Origin: Agelaius tricolor
Lineage: Eukaryota > Chordata > Aves > Passeriformes > Icteridae
DNA length: 64,000 bases
Assembly: GCA_023055355.1 (NCBI GenBank)
Contig: JALJCS010000004.1
Location: 24,402,744 to 24,466,743, forward strand
Reading direction: 5' to 3'
In this document: piece by piece, positions 24,701 to 35,659 of the stretch
Layout of the letters: every line of letters begins with the position of its first letter
How positions within the stretch are numbered: the stretch's first letter is position 1
Program-made: the position numbers and the translations under genes
Notes under the pieces: generated by a model
The model's database searches: none
The model's input: the letters and a program-made list of their open reading frames with translations, nothing else
Told to the model about the DNA's origin: nothing

Positions 24701-27700
24701 ACAGTGGAGATGGAAACTGTTTTCTTATTTTACATTGATCTATAAATTTTCCTAAACAGGCACAGTCAGTTCCCTTCTGGTGAGCTACATGGCACAGTAC
24801 ATCACATGTAACTGTTAGAGCAGTTCTTTGGTTGCCCTGAATACAGACAAGCAGCATTTGTATTGACCAGGTAGTGTATGTTTGTCCTGGCTTTAATGAT
24901 GACAGCCTGTGGTGGAGAGAAGCAACAGGAGGGAGGGTGCAGTGTTTGGATAGGTTGTTGCAGAAGTGAGACCAGAGCCTACATGGGGAAGAGGCTACTG
25001 TCACAGGAGACGTTGCATGGCTGGAGCCTTCAGTAGTCAGTTACTCAAATACAGGAGTGACAGACTCAGAACAAAATGTCTGTGTTATTTGTATAGGGAA
25101 TTTATTAGTTTTTATATAAATTCAGTTCCTGAAGTGATCTATGTGTTACAGCCCTCAACATGACTTGGAGAAGAGTGCCGTTTCTCCCTACAGTACTGTC
25201 TGCTACACAGGTTTTTCAATACTGCAGTTTTTTGAGGTCACATAATTATTGCTCCCTCTTCATGTCTTAACCACAACGAGATTGCTTTGTACTGGCACTG
25301 TCAGTTAAGTTTTTGTGCTCCAGAATGGTGAATCAGATGGTCTAGGTTTCACTGTGCAAAATACAAAACCAAAACAAAAGTCTGTAGTTTTTGGACTTCC
25401 TTGTGTAGCTTTGTCATCATAATTTTCATTCTGTATTTCTGATAGCTAGGATATAAAATAACATATTGCCCGTAGCTTTCTGTTTAGCAAATACTACTTG
25501 TTGCTGTAATTAAGTATATAGATAATGTTACAGCTAATTGCTTTTCTGGTAAAAAGCATTTTAAAACATTACTCTTCAGTATATTTTAGGAGATCAATAT
25601 ACCTATTAGCCTGATGTAACTATCCTAGGACAAAAATAAGCAATAGTTGAAATTTACCTTTTTAGTATTCCTAAACACTTCAGTATGCTAAGCTGATAAG
25701 TCATGTCATAATTTTTTTCTCCATCTATTGTATGGTGGATTATGTTTGACATTGACTTGTGAAGCTCAAGAGCTAATACTTTTACATCCTTATTTTTGCC
25801 AGTGGTCCTTTACTATGTAGACAGGATGATGACAATTAATAATATGCTGTCATTTCTGTTGAAAGGAGAAGGTTAAATAGCCCAGATTTTAATTCTAAAC
25901 AAAGAGGGTCAGTGCTGCAAGAAACCACAAGGTGGCAAATGTGATAAAGGTCTGCTGTGCCTTTTGTAACTGTGAGTGCTTTGAGCAATTTATATCTTCG
26001 TGTTCAGGAAAAAAAAGAATCTCTTTAGAAGAATATTTTTGTTACCAGGAAGTAGAAAACATTCATCCAGTAGTACAAAACACATACAGCAGTATTTCTT
26101 AAAATATGGTAAAAGTATCTTGCAATTTAATTTCTTAAAAAAATTCAAGTAATATTTTCTAGTATTTGAGAAGTACTGTAAAATACATGAGAAAATGTTT
26201 CAACACATCAGTAGAGGTAAACCTCTATTTACCTTGCAAGGATAGAGGAACAATACTTTCTAACAGCTGACACAGGGTATAAATAATAGTATAATTTTTT
26301 GTTAACTCTTTGAAAACCTATTTACTTATAGTGTGTCTGTAGAAACATGTAGCATGCTGAATAGTTAGTATGGCATTACAAACCTCATAGAAGAATGCTA
26401 TATACAGAACCTGTATATCATTATGCAGGCCTAATCCTCCATCCTGTTGTTATTCTGCTGTATCTCTACAATTCTAAGACCATGGGATATGGAAAACTTG
26501 AAGTTCTGACAATCAGAGGAAGTAGCTTGTTCTTGCCCTTCTGTGCACTGTACTAATGTCCAATAGAAATAACTGTCAGGACAAACCTGATGGGATTTGT
26601 AACCAGAAGACACTTTTATTTTTATTGCTTCTATCACAGATATATATATTCTGTGCCTTAAGCACAGAAACAGCAGGGAAACTAAAGTAAAAAATCAGAT
26701 CCTGAGAGTATTATTTTAAGCCCAGTGCTACTTGAGATAGTTCCTCTGAGTTACTTTGTAAGGGAAGGAAGCTTTGAGTTGCTACTTGTGCTCAGTATGT
26801 TGGCAGGCAGTAGATGCTCATGCCTGAAAGTATTTTTCCCCATAGTGAGTGTTATACACAAATAGCCCAGGCAATGATATGTACCTCTAGTAGTATCTTC
26901 TGACTAAAGCATGAAAGGAATGATACCCTTAAAGAAGCTTTGTTGTGCCATAGGGCTTGAAGTATTTGAGATACTGTGAACTAAATAAATTATAATCTCA
27001 ATCGTCACATTGGATTCTGTAGAAATATTTCCCTTTTTAATTAGTATCATTCAGATCACCTTTAGATCAACTCCAGTCCAAATATTGTTGTTTTTTCACT
27101 CTTAAAATCAGAACAGAAAATATTTTTGTCAGTTACTAGAAACATGAATTATGTTGTCAGTAAGAAATATGAGCAAGAAAGAGAAAATAAATGTTCACCA
27201 GGATAATGGTCTAAAGGTGGCATAACCACAGCAAAACCAGACTCATGGAAAACCAGAATCTTGGGATTTAGACCTGGAAGATTTTTTCAGGAATGAATCA
27301 GAATTATCAAGAAAAATGTGTTTGTTCCCTGTTAAACTGTTACCATTACTGAAGAAAAGTAAGGTAGAATTGCATGGCTCAGAAATCTAGCAATGACACA
27401 TAAAGCTTCTTGGCTTTGAACCACACCAGTTCTGCATTGTTCATTAATATAAAAAAGTTGTTATTGGACGATGTTTTAATCATTGCAAAATGAATTGCAA
27501 TGGTCTGGTCTTTTCAGGATGCCAGGTCCAAGCTCAAGAATATTATTTAAGTAGTAACGTTGTGAATGGTACAAACACACGAAAATCAAACTCTGACCAG
27601 AAGGTCTAAAGTCTAGATCAGACTCAAAGATATGCTTGGTTAAATGATCATTCTCCTTAGCAATTATTGTTTGGGAAGATGGTTGAGAATCTGATACAGG

Positions 27701-30700
27701 TATGTAAGTTTCTGCCAGTGCAGGTGAAGTAATTGTTGTCAAAGTAACGGGATACAAATTTTTTATTTCTTTCTTTGTCTTTTAAGAGTGGAGTACTAAC
27801 AATTAAATTGGGTGGAGACATGGGAACATACGTAATCAATAAGCAAACACCAAACCGGCAGATTTGGCTGTCCTCACCCACTAGGTAAGTTAGTTACATA
27901 ATATCTGCAGACTGGGTGGAAATGTATTTCCTCTTATTTATAGCATGGCATGATCATGTAATATCCTTTTCATAAATAACCCTTCTACTAGGTATAGTCT
28001 CAAAATGTGATATAATCTAAATATTCAATAATGGTTTGGTATAGGGTTTCGGTCACACTGCAGTATTACTGGCATACCTAAATTAATTGTTACAGGAAAT
28101 GTGTAACAAAGAATTTTCATACGCTGTTTCAGCCCAAAACCACTGCCTACAGGAATATAGCTTACTCATAGGAAATATAACCAGCAATGATTAAAAAGAA
28201 ACAAACAAAGCTTCTGTTGGAAAAAGAGTGATGATGATGTCATCATCTAAACCTCTCTTTCTTTGTGTTTTAAACAGGGTGGCTCCTTCCCTTTTAAGCT
28301 TGTGGGATTTCCTGCTTTATATGTTTATGTATGCCACACTGGTTGTTTTTGTCCAGCCTCTGCATTTCACAGGAGACTTAGTTAGCTGCTTCCTCTGCCT
28401 TTCCTAATGATGTGTTTTGATCCATTTCAGGTTTTATGCTTGGTTTCAGCAAGAAGGCCAGCCATATAAGTGGGAAAATGCTGTAGCTGTCCCTTCTCAA
28501 AATCTGTATTCTTGCCACGATCCCTTGAAAAGAACCAAGGGAGCTGATAAGTGTTAATGGTGAAGGAACAAGCTTATAAGATTTTTGTGACACACGGGCT
28601 TCATCTCTTTATAAAAACCAAAATTCAGATAATTCCTGTCTGTTTAGCTCCAGGCGAGCTAAGACATATGTGCTACAGAATACGGAGTTTGAGGAAAAAA
28701 AGTTAAATTTTTCCTTTTTATACTCCCTTAACTGGTATTAGATAAACAGTGGTATTTCCTGGAACATGATGCTATGTGTTCACTTATTTCCTAACCTCTG
28801 AAAGGCAACTCCAGCAGATACTGTATGATCTGAACTGTCATCTCCTTAACTGTAGTATGCTGGGAATTGAAAAAAGGAAATGTTGCTGCCAGTAATTGCT
28901 TGCATTGAATGTTTTGGAGCATTTTTACACTAAATGTTGACCTTTAGTCTTATATTCCTGGGGAGACTAATTTGTCAAGTTGTGAGACATTTTTCTTGGA
29001 ATTTTATTTTGCCATCGAGTATCTGTACACCTGAGTGAAAACTTTACTTAGTTGACAGTTACAAAAAAGGGGCATGAGATAATGTGTGCAACCTGCCAGC
29101 AGTGTGATTGCAGTAATTTAATGTAGCTCCTGACTGAAAAGACTTTTCAGCCTTACAGAATGTTAGCAATAGCTTAATGTGATATTATAATTCTTTTCTC
29201 TTATGGTTGAAATATATATGCAGACTTTCCATGAGAAATACATTTAGTCTATTATTAACTTGGTATGCATTTTTGCTTAAACTGTTAATTTGAAAGTCAC
29301 ATTTGTACAGTCTTTTGGAGATTCATAGAACTATGAAGGTGTTTCATGTACTAACCTTATCACTGATATTTACTGCATAACATTTAAAACCAGTTCAGAT
29401 AATATACATATTTCTCTGTCATTGATTAAATGACAAATCTTAACCTGATTTTTATGTGACAGGATGACAGAATCCTATTCCATCGTTCTCTGGGTGCAGG
29501 AAAGTATAAACATAAGCCTGTGCTGCAGAGGTGAAGTGAGAAATACTTAGTAAAATAACTGGAGCACATAACCCTGATTAAAACAGTTACTACTTCTGAT
29601 GCAGACAGTGAAAGTGACTTGGATTTATGCTTGCCTTTGTAACTTCTCATACATTGAGCAGTGGTTGGAAAGTTCTTCATTTGACTATTGTGAGTAACTC
29701 GGGATAGTCAAGGTTCAGATCAGTGCTTATGCTTGTAGAGAGAGAACTTGCAGATTGTTCTTATGTATGTACAGGTTAGTCTGTTTTTTAGCACACTTGA
29801 CATGTTGACTGAGTTCCAAGTTATTTGTCCTACAAAATCAAGGGTTTCTCCATTTATCCCAGATAATAATTTCATTCCTTTCTGTTTTCTTTGCTTATCT
29901 AATGTTACCAGTAGTGAGTACCTTTGAGTCATTCTCTCACTTGACATTTGGAAAACAGGGCGGATAGCAAGGTCTGGAGTAGAACCCAGGTGTTCAAGTT
30001 TCTTTCTTGATACTTAATGTAAGCCTGGAAAAACTAATTCAATTACAATATAATAGCAGAGACAAAAATAGCATTTTAGCATGCCAATATATTTGCTTTC
30101 AGGGGCTAAATTATTTTGTTGCATCTAAAAGGAAATTATTTGTGCTTTGCTGTGCTTAGAATATTTGCAAGAACTAATCAGTGGCATTAATTCAGCATTA
30201 TACAAATATCTGTAGTGATATTTGTGTGCAAGAAAATTATATCTGTGAGGGAAGATTGGGATAAAGGAAAGAATTGTGGGGAAATCAGTGCCAAAAGCAG
30301 GAAGGGAAAGTGCTTGTCTCCCCTTGGAGTGACTGATGTATCTTGTCACCTTTCAGATATATCTATTTGATGGCTTAGTAGTTCCTGACATATCAGGCCT
30401 TTTCTGCTCCACTTCCTCAGACTGCCCACCAGCCGTTCCCCATGCTCTCTGTTCCTTTTCCTGGGCACTCTGTCGCATACATTATGCATACAGGCTTCCA
30501 GCAGGTCTCCTGAAATAATGTGTACTTACACAGTGTGTGATGTTCTGTTGTGTTTTTTTTCTAGTGGGCCCAAGCGCTATGACTGGACTGGACGGAATTG
30601 GGTGTATTCTCATGACAGAGTATCTCTTCATGAACTACTATCAAAAGAGTTTTCAACAGCTTTAAAAACTAAATTGGATTTGTCCTGCTTAATATATTCT

Positions 30701-30718
30701 GGGAAAGAAGATACTTGA
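21338..30718 (+). CDS. FXN: FXN, frataxin (five coding exons, complete)
   Basis: Frataxin is the mitochondrial matrix protein that stimulates Fe-S cluster assembly on ISCU by speeding sulfur transfer in the NFS1-ISD11-ACP complex. Exons 21338-21484, 22909-22991, 24335-24455, 27787-27884 and 30565-30718 join in phase (0, 2, 0, 2) to a 200-residue protein; human has 210. Residues 1-49 are an Arg/Ala-rich presequence with no acid before D35. The acidic helix is at about 79-103 ([20 protein letters not shown]). The strands carry [10 protein letters not shown], then [14 protein letters not shown] with N135, Q137, Q142 and W144 (human N146, Q148, Q153, W155). R154 in KRYDW matches human R165. The C-terminus is [19 protein letters not shown] and a short tail. 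Offset to human is a constant 11 residues through the mature domain. The gene is compact (9.4 kb). Identity is secure. Confidence 0.98.
21485..22908 (+). other. FXN intron 1
   Basis: It is 1,424 bases, much shorter than the human intron 1 of roughly 11 kb. The first 250 bases are still CpG-island sequence. No GAA/TTC triplet run, poly-A or SINE is present, unlike the human intron that carries the Friedreich ataxia repeat. Confidence 0.85.
22909..22991 (+). CDS. FXN: FXN exon 2
   Basis: The acceptor TTAAACAG ends at 22908; the donor GGTAAAAA uses GT at 22992. It encodes [27 protein letters not shown] and two bases of a Ser codon. MNLRNAGTL aligns with human MNLRKSGTL, so the mature-form cleavage point (human 80/81) falls between N69 and A70. 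The part before it is poorly conserved, as in other vertebrates. Confidence 0.93.
24335..24455 (+). CDS. FXN: FXN exon 3: acidic helix
   Basis: The acceptor ATTTGTAG ends at 24334 and the donor is GTATGT at 24456. It reads [40 protein letters not shown]. This is the first helix and first strand of the frataxin fold. The run of Asp and Glu forms the acidic ridge known to bind iron and to contact the cysteine desulfurase. It is almost identical to human in this region. The codon that joins exon 2 is AG+C (Ser). Confidence 0.97.
24456..27786 (+). other. FXN intron 3
   Basis: It is 3,331 AT-rich bases between GTATGT and TTTTAAG. I see no recognised repeat, exon or RNA gene. Confidence 0.75.
27787..27884 (+). 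CDS. FXN: FXN exon 4: beta-sheet with ISCU-contact residues
   Basis: The acceptor TCTTTTAAG ends at 27786 and the donor GTAAGT is at 27885. It encodes [32 protein letters not shown] and two bases of a Ser codon. It includes the Asn, Gln and Trp (N135, Q137, W144) equivalent to human N146, Q148 and W155, which are needed for Fe-S assembly. Only conservative changes from human are seen (V to I, L to M, K to R). Confidence 0.97.
28431..28557 (+). CDS. Possible alternative last exon of FXN
   Basis: Inside intron 4, a plausible acceptor (TTGATCCATTTCAG, ending 28430) is followed by an open frame that continues the exon 4 frame. The split codon becomes AG+G (Arg), then [41 protein letters not shown] and TAA at 28555-28557. 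Use of it would replace the last frataxin helix and the KRYDW strand with 41 unrelated residues. Human FXN is known to have a minor isoform using a different last exon in the same intron. There is no sequence evidence of expression, and an open frame of this size can arise by chance. Confidence 0.25.
30565..30718 (+). CDS. FXN: FXN exon 5: C-terminal helix and stop
   Basis: The acceptor TTTTTTTTCTAG ends at 30564. The exon opens with T, completing Ser, then [40 protein letters not shown] and [10 protein letters not shown] before TGA at 30716-30718. Arg of KRYDW and Trp of NWVYSHD are kept. The Gly of human HDGVSL is Arg here, and the tail KEDT is one to two residues longer than human KDA. This exon is the counterpart of human exon 5a. 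Confidence 0.97.
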
Positions 30719-32545
30719 TTGTATTCTACCTCATGGAAGTTTAAAGACTTTAACCTCAAGCCAAGCTCTTTCTTAGGCTGAAGTACCTGAGCTTAATTCT
30801 GTTGTTTTTCTTGGCATCAATATATTGTGCAACAAAAATGAAAATAACATTTTTTTTCCTCTAGTGCTCAGTCTTTGGATTTCTGTGGGCTTTTTGAATC
30901 CGTGCAGTACACATGGTTGAGGTTGCCCATCCTGTCACTTCATTTCTTGCTTTCTTCCTTCAGAAGTCATGAATTTTTAGTTTCTAAAGACTTGTTTGCA
31001 TGTAAGGACTGACTGCCTGGTGACTTCTGACCAGCACACAAACACTGAACTTTCCTTGGTGAAATATTCACCCAAAACAAGAAATGCCTGTCAGTTACAT
31101 TGACATAAATTGTGGTACTGTGAACATATTGCCTAAAAATTTGGCAATTGTAATACATCATAGTCACATTTAATATGTCATAGTGCACATAATGACAGTT
31201 TTTTTCTTAGTTTTGCAGAACTTGCTATTCTCCAAATTCTAAATTGTAGTGTATTTCACCTCAGGATTTTTTTTTTTGAGCTAAGCTTTAAATTACTTAG
31301 ACATTTTTTGTGGTTCTGAGCATGATATGCAACTGGAAAAGCTAGTATGTGAAGTTTAAGCTGTATAGCAATACCTCTGCAAACATTTAATTCTGTTACT
31401 GTGCATTTCTCTTTCTCTACCTTTTTGTTCTTCAAAGAGTGAAAATACTTTTTTTTTGAGCTAAGCAAAATTAAGTTGATGAAAATTTGCAGTAATTTTA
31501 TTCTACTGCATTTCTTCAATAGTTTTAGATTATCTTCTTATCACCATGATGCAGCAAGTCTCCCCCTGGTACTGTGCTGATGGAGAAATTTCTTAGAATC
31601 AAGTATTGTTCTTAGGCTGATGAAGCTGTCTTCATTAGGCTATTAAATATGTGAAGGAAATAAACTATATACTCCAGATCTTCCAACAACAACATTTAAA
31701 GAAATAATGAACAGCAATACTTCAGCAATTGCACTGTTGTAATATTACAGCTTGCAGATTTTAACTGTCTGTAAAATGGAAGGACCAAAATATTGACTAA
31801 TGCATGAGGGAAAAATTATACCATGCTCTTGCAGATTGTATGAAAGGATGTTCAGTGCACAGTATATTTCTTTTTGGTTTCTCTGATGCTGTGGTTAGTT
31901 TAGCATGATTCTCTAGCTAGCTTGACAGGTAAGGATTGATTTTGTCATTGAAAAACAATAACTGTAAAGTGTTCTTGCCCAGTATTTGCATTTAGAGTAT
32001 AAGCATTGTTACCTGCTATTTCTCACTACTAAACAGAGAAATGTTTCAATGGAAGTAGCTCTTGGTTAATGGTTCATGCTCTGTGCATGTTTTACAATCA
32101 ATATAAATTTCAGTACTACTGGATGAGGTAATTACAATGACTCCCAGACCTCATAAGAGTAAAGCATGTTTTTTCAAAAAAGTACAGGGAGGTAAAAATA
32201 GAATATGTTTTTGCTGTTCTGAATTTAGAACACTGAAGATAATTTATAGCATATGGAAATATGTATTTTTATGTAGTTACTTTTATAATATTTAACTCAG
32301 TCTCCTATAATTTCAGATAGTCATTTAAACAAATTTGTGTAGAAGTTAATGACTTGATACTTGAGTCAAGGATACCTGGTTATTCCTTTGCCTGACCATG
32401 TGAAATTATTTTTTCCAATTGACTTCTCCAAAAATTTTCTTAAGTATTTGCATGCAATACTACCACTAATATGCATCTGATTCATATTTGGAAGTTAATT
32501 TTCCATCGCCTTACATCTGGTAGAAATGTTTATACTGAAATAAAA
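30719..32545 (+). other. FXN: FXN 3' UTR and polyadenylation signals (extent uncertain)
   Basis: AT-rich sequence after the stop contains ATTAAA at 31642-31647, AATAAA at 31659-31664 and AATAAA at 32539-32544. Any could end the mRNA; the 31.66-kb site is the earliest canonical one. No further coding exon is seen. Confidence 0.5.
31659..31664 (+). terminator. Putative FXN polyadenylation signal
   Basis: This is the first canonical AATAAA after the FXN stop, about 940 bases downstream, with an ATTAAA 12 bases before it. An alternative is AATAAA at 32539-32544. Confidence 0.4.
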
Positions 32546-32549
32546 TTGC

Positions 32550-35500
32550 ATGTGAAATTCTTAATGCATTATGTAAAGGTGTGATTCGAGAGTTTGATGA
32601 TAAGGGTGAAGGCCACAGACTTGCATACTTTTGAATTCTTTCTGTTTTGTAAAACACATACTGGAAAGATTCTGTGCAAGTGTGGCCAGTTGACGTGAAT
32701 TTTGTAAGAGCAGTTCAGCTTTCACAGTTTACATGCCTTGCCCTTTATCTGTAATGCTACTGCTATTTGCAAACAATTTCCTGGTTTAGGTATCTGAGTA
32801 ACAAATGCATTTAATCTTAGCTGAAGATAAATAGTGTCAGCAAGTTAGAATGAGTTTTATCTCGATGTACAAAATGAATCATAGGACATGACTCATTTTT
32901 TGCTTTAATACTTGCATCCAGTTGTAAGCAGGGGGCAAGGACTCTCTGAGCCATCACACTTGTACAATGGAGGCACAGAACAAGCTCTAATCCTAATGTC
33001 AGACTGCTTATTGCTCCAAGACAAGTAACACTTCTGTACTGTTTTTACTTCCATAACTTACAGAATAGAAAGACTGTTGAATAGTTCCCCACATGACATC
33101 ATGTCAATAGTTTCTTGCTTCACCTCTCCCAAAAGAAATAGCTGAAGGACAATCATTAAATACAGACTATGCACAGACAGTATTAATAAGAACCACTGTG
33201 TTATGGTCATTACTTTTTTCCACAATGCAGTGCTCCACTGTTGGTGAGGAGAACATGCAGGATATTTTGGAATGATGAGTTGCCATTTCATAGCTTTTCT
33301 GGCTGTCTAAGCTCAGCACATAAATTGGGGTGTGTTGGGCTTTTTTTAGTTACACCAGAATTTTCATCAACTGCTAATCTGACCTAAGTTCTTGTCTGGT
33401 GTTTGCTTGTTTGCTTTTCCACTTGTGGGTAATTTGTAAGAAAACATTACTTCTTCTTTGTAGGATTGTTCTATGTGATAGAATCATTACATCTTATTTC
33501 CTTAATATTTGGCAACTTCAATAAATGGGATAAAGGCCTGTCTTGAAGAGGAGGTACTGGAATAAAAGAAAGGGGGTTTACAGGAAGGCTTGTGTTTGAT
33601 TATTTTTAGCTTCTGGTTAGTGGTTGAACTCCGCGATTGTGCTAACCAGCTCTGTAATATGTGGAAGTCCTGGGAAGGAAGGCAGAGGCTTGCCAGAAAA
33701 CTTGGAAGAACATTCAAAATAGTAAAGGAAGCATGGGAGAGGCAGAAGCAAAGTCTATCAGGAAGAAATTAGCTTTGCCCAACAGCAGATGTCGTTGGCA
33801 GGGCAAGGAGAGATATGCGGCAAACTGCTTCATGTCGCCTTTTAGGGAATGGTGTTTTAAATTTATTTCACACCACTATATATAATTGTAACGAATCAAA
33901 CATGTTCCAATCCATTTTGCTATTGAGATTTTCTTTTTTAATTCCTGTATAAAGATAAGAAAAAATTGTGTGGAGTTACATCCATCTCTCTCCCAAATTG
34001 TCTTTTATGTAAATTGTACTGCTGGCAGTGGTAGAACAAAGACAGTATTCATGCTTTTTACTGAGGGAGGTGACCAGTGGAGGTTGCTTTGCTGCTGATA
34101 GGATAAACAGAGCCATGAACAATTAAAGTGTTCTAAACAGTTCTTAACTGCAAACTTTTTTTTTGAAATTCAGGTTAAGGAAAGACAGACAAGTTTAGAT
34201 TAGAAAACAATGTTTTTAAAATAAGGCATATAATGTTGCTGCCCTCTTCAGTTTGCTGAATTGATTTTTAAATTGTTTGTGTTGTGGTAATTATGCAAAG
34301 TGATCAGTAACACAGTGAAAAAGTTTTCAAGCATTGTTACTTTCCAGATGAAGGCTCTTCTGCTAGCCATCAATGTTCTCTACTGTTGTACTAAAAGAAA
34401 TCAGTTACATATTTAATGTGTCCATAGTCTTACTCCTCTAAACAACATTTTAGGAGCATTAACCAGACATCCTAAGGCCACTGTTACAAAAGATTTTGAG
34501 AACTAACAGATGAAGTTTTAAAACATTCATTAAGGAAAAAGGCACCCACCACAGTGTAAACCAATAAATCTGACACATACCTGGAATAAAACTAAATTTC
34601 CATTTCTTGTGCCTTGATTCTGCCTAAAAGCAATATTGCATTACGTGCTGATCATAGAATTAGTCTGTAGGTGACTGAAAACACCAAGTTTATAAATTAG
34701 CCCTGATGTAGTCTTTTTTTTTTCCTCTGATTTTTGCTGTTGAGGCTTTTAGACTGAAATAGGTACTTGAAGGCTAGTGTATGCACTTGCATGTTAATTA
34801 TTAACAATAGCCAGAAGCAGGCCTTTCCATACAATATCTGAATGCAGTTTCATATTTGCTCTAATAAAACAGGTTCTTTCAGGGCCTCCTTCCAAAGTCC
34901 AGCCCCTTCACGAAGAATACTGTTTGCCTTCCTTATCTTACTTTCTGTATGAGATACAGTGCATGAACTATTCCTATTGAGGAAGAGAATTGTCTGAGTT
35001 AGAAATGCAGTGGGAATCTAGTATATTTCTCACCTGCAAATAGCAACAAACCATAAAACTTTAAGTAGACTTTGTTCGGCAGGCCTGATACGGGTGGGAG
35101 TGTGCTGTTTAATTTTAGAGGGGCTTGCAAGGGGTTTAACTGTCCACCAGATAAGACAGCAGATAAGGAATTCCTGGTGACATTTAGTGCTTTACAATGC
35201 AAAAGAAATACGACTCCAAAGAATCCTGCCAGGGCTGTTTGGCCTTGCCTTTTTCATCTCAGCTGCAGGACAGCAATGATGCTGAAAGCTGATACCTGTG
35301 GAATGCCAGCCTGGAGTGTATTTCTCTCATGGTATGTTGCAGTTTCGGGAACGGTATTGGTGGACTTGCAGAGTGACACGGGGTGTTGCGGCCTGGAAAT
35401 GGAGCTATTCTGCCTTCTGCTAATCCTGGATATTTCAGCTGAGAGTGATGATGTGAACAGAGCTCTCCCGAGCTGTCAATAAAGTGGCAGCAGCTATTCT

Positions 35501-35640
35501 GTGATAAAGAGCAGGGAAAAGCAGATCGAGAGGCGTACGTGGAAAACTGCGCTGTGGTGTTAAAGGCTGTCTCAGAGGTCTTCCCGTTAGAAAGGTTCAG
35601 ATGGGCAATGATCCCAAAGTTCCAAACACACTGATGTAAA
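32550..35640. other. Intergenic DNA between FXN and the 36-kb CpG island
   Basis: AT-rich DNA with no recognised exon, RNA gene or transposon. A 136-codon frame at 35072-35482 leads up to the island but shows no domain or family match. Confidence 0.65.
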
Positions 35641-35659
35641 CGGAAAACACACCCAAGCG

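Noticed and set aside
35072..35482. 136-codon plus-strand frame just upstream of the 36-kb island
   Set aside because: No family match and mixed composition; it runs into the island edge where stops thin out.
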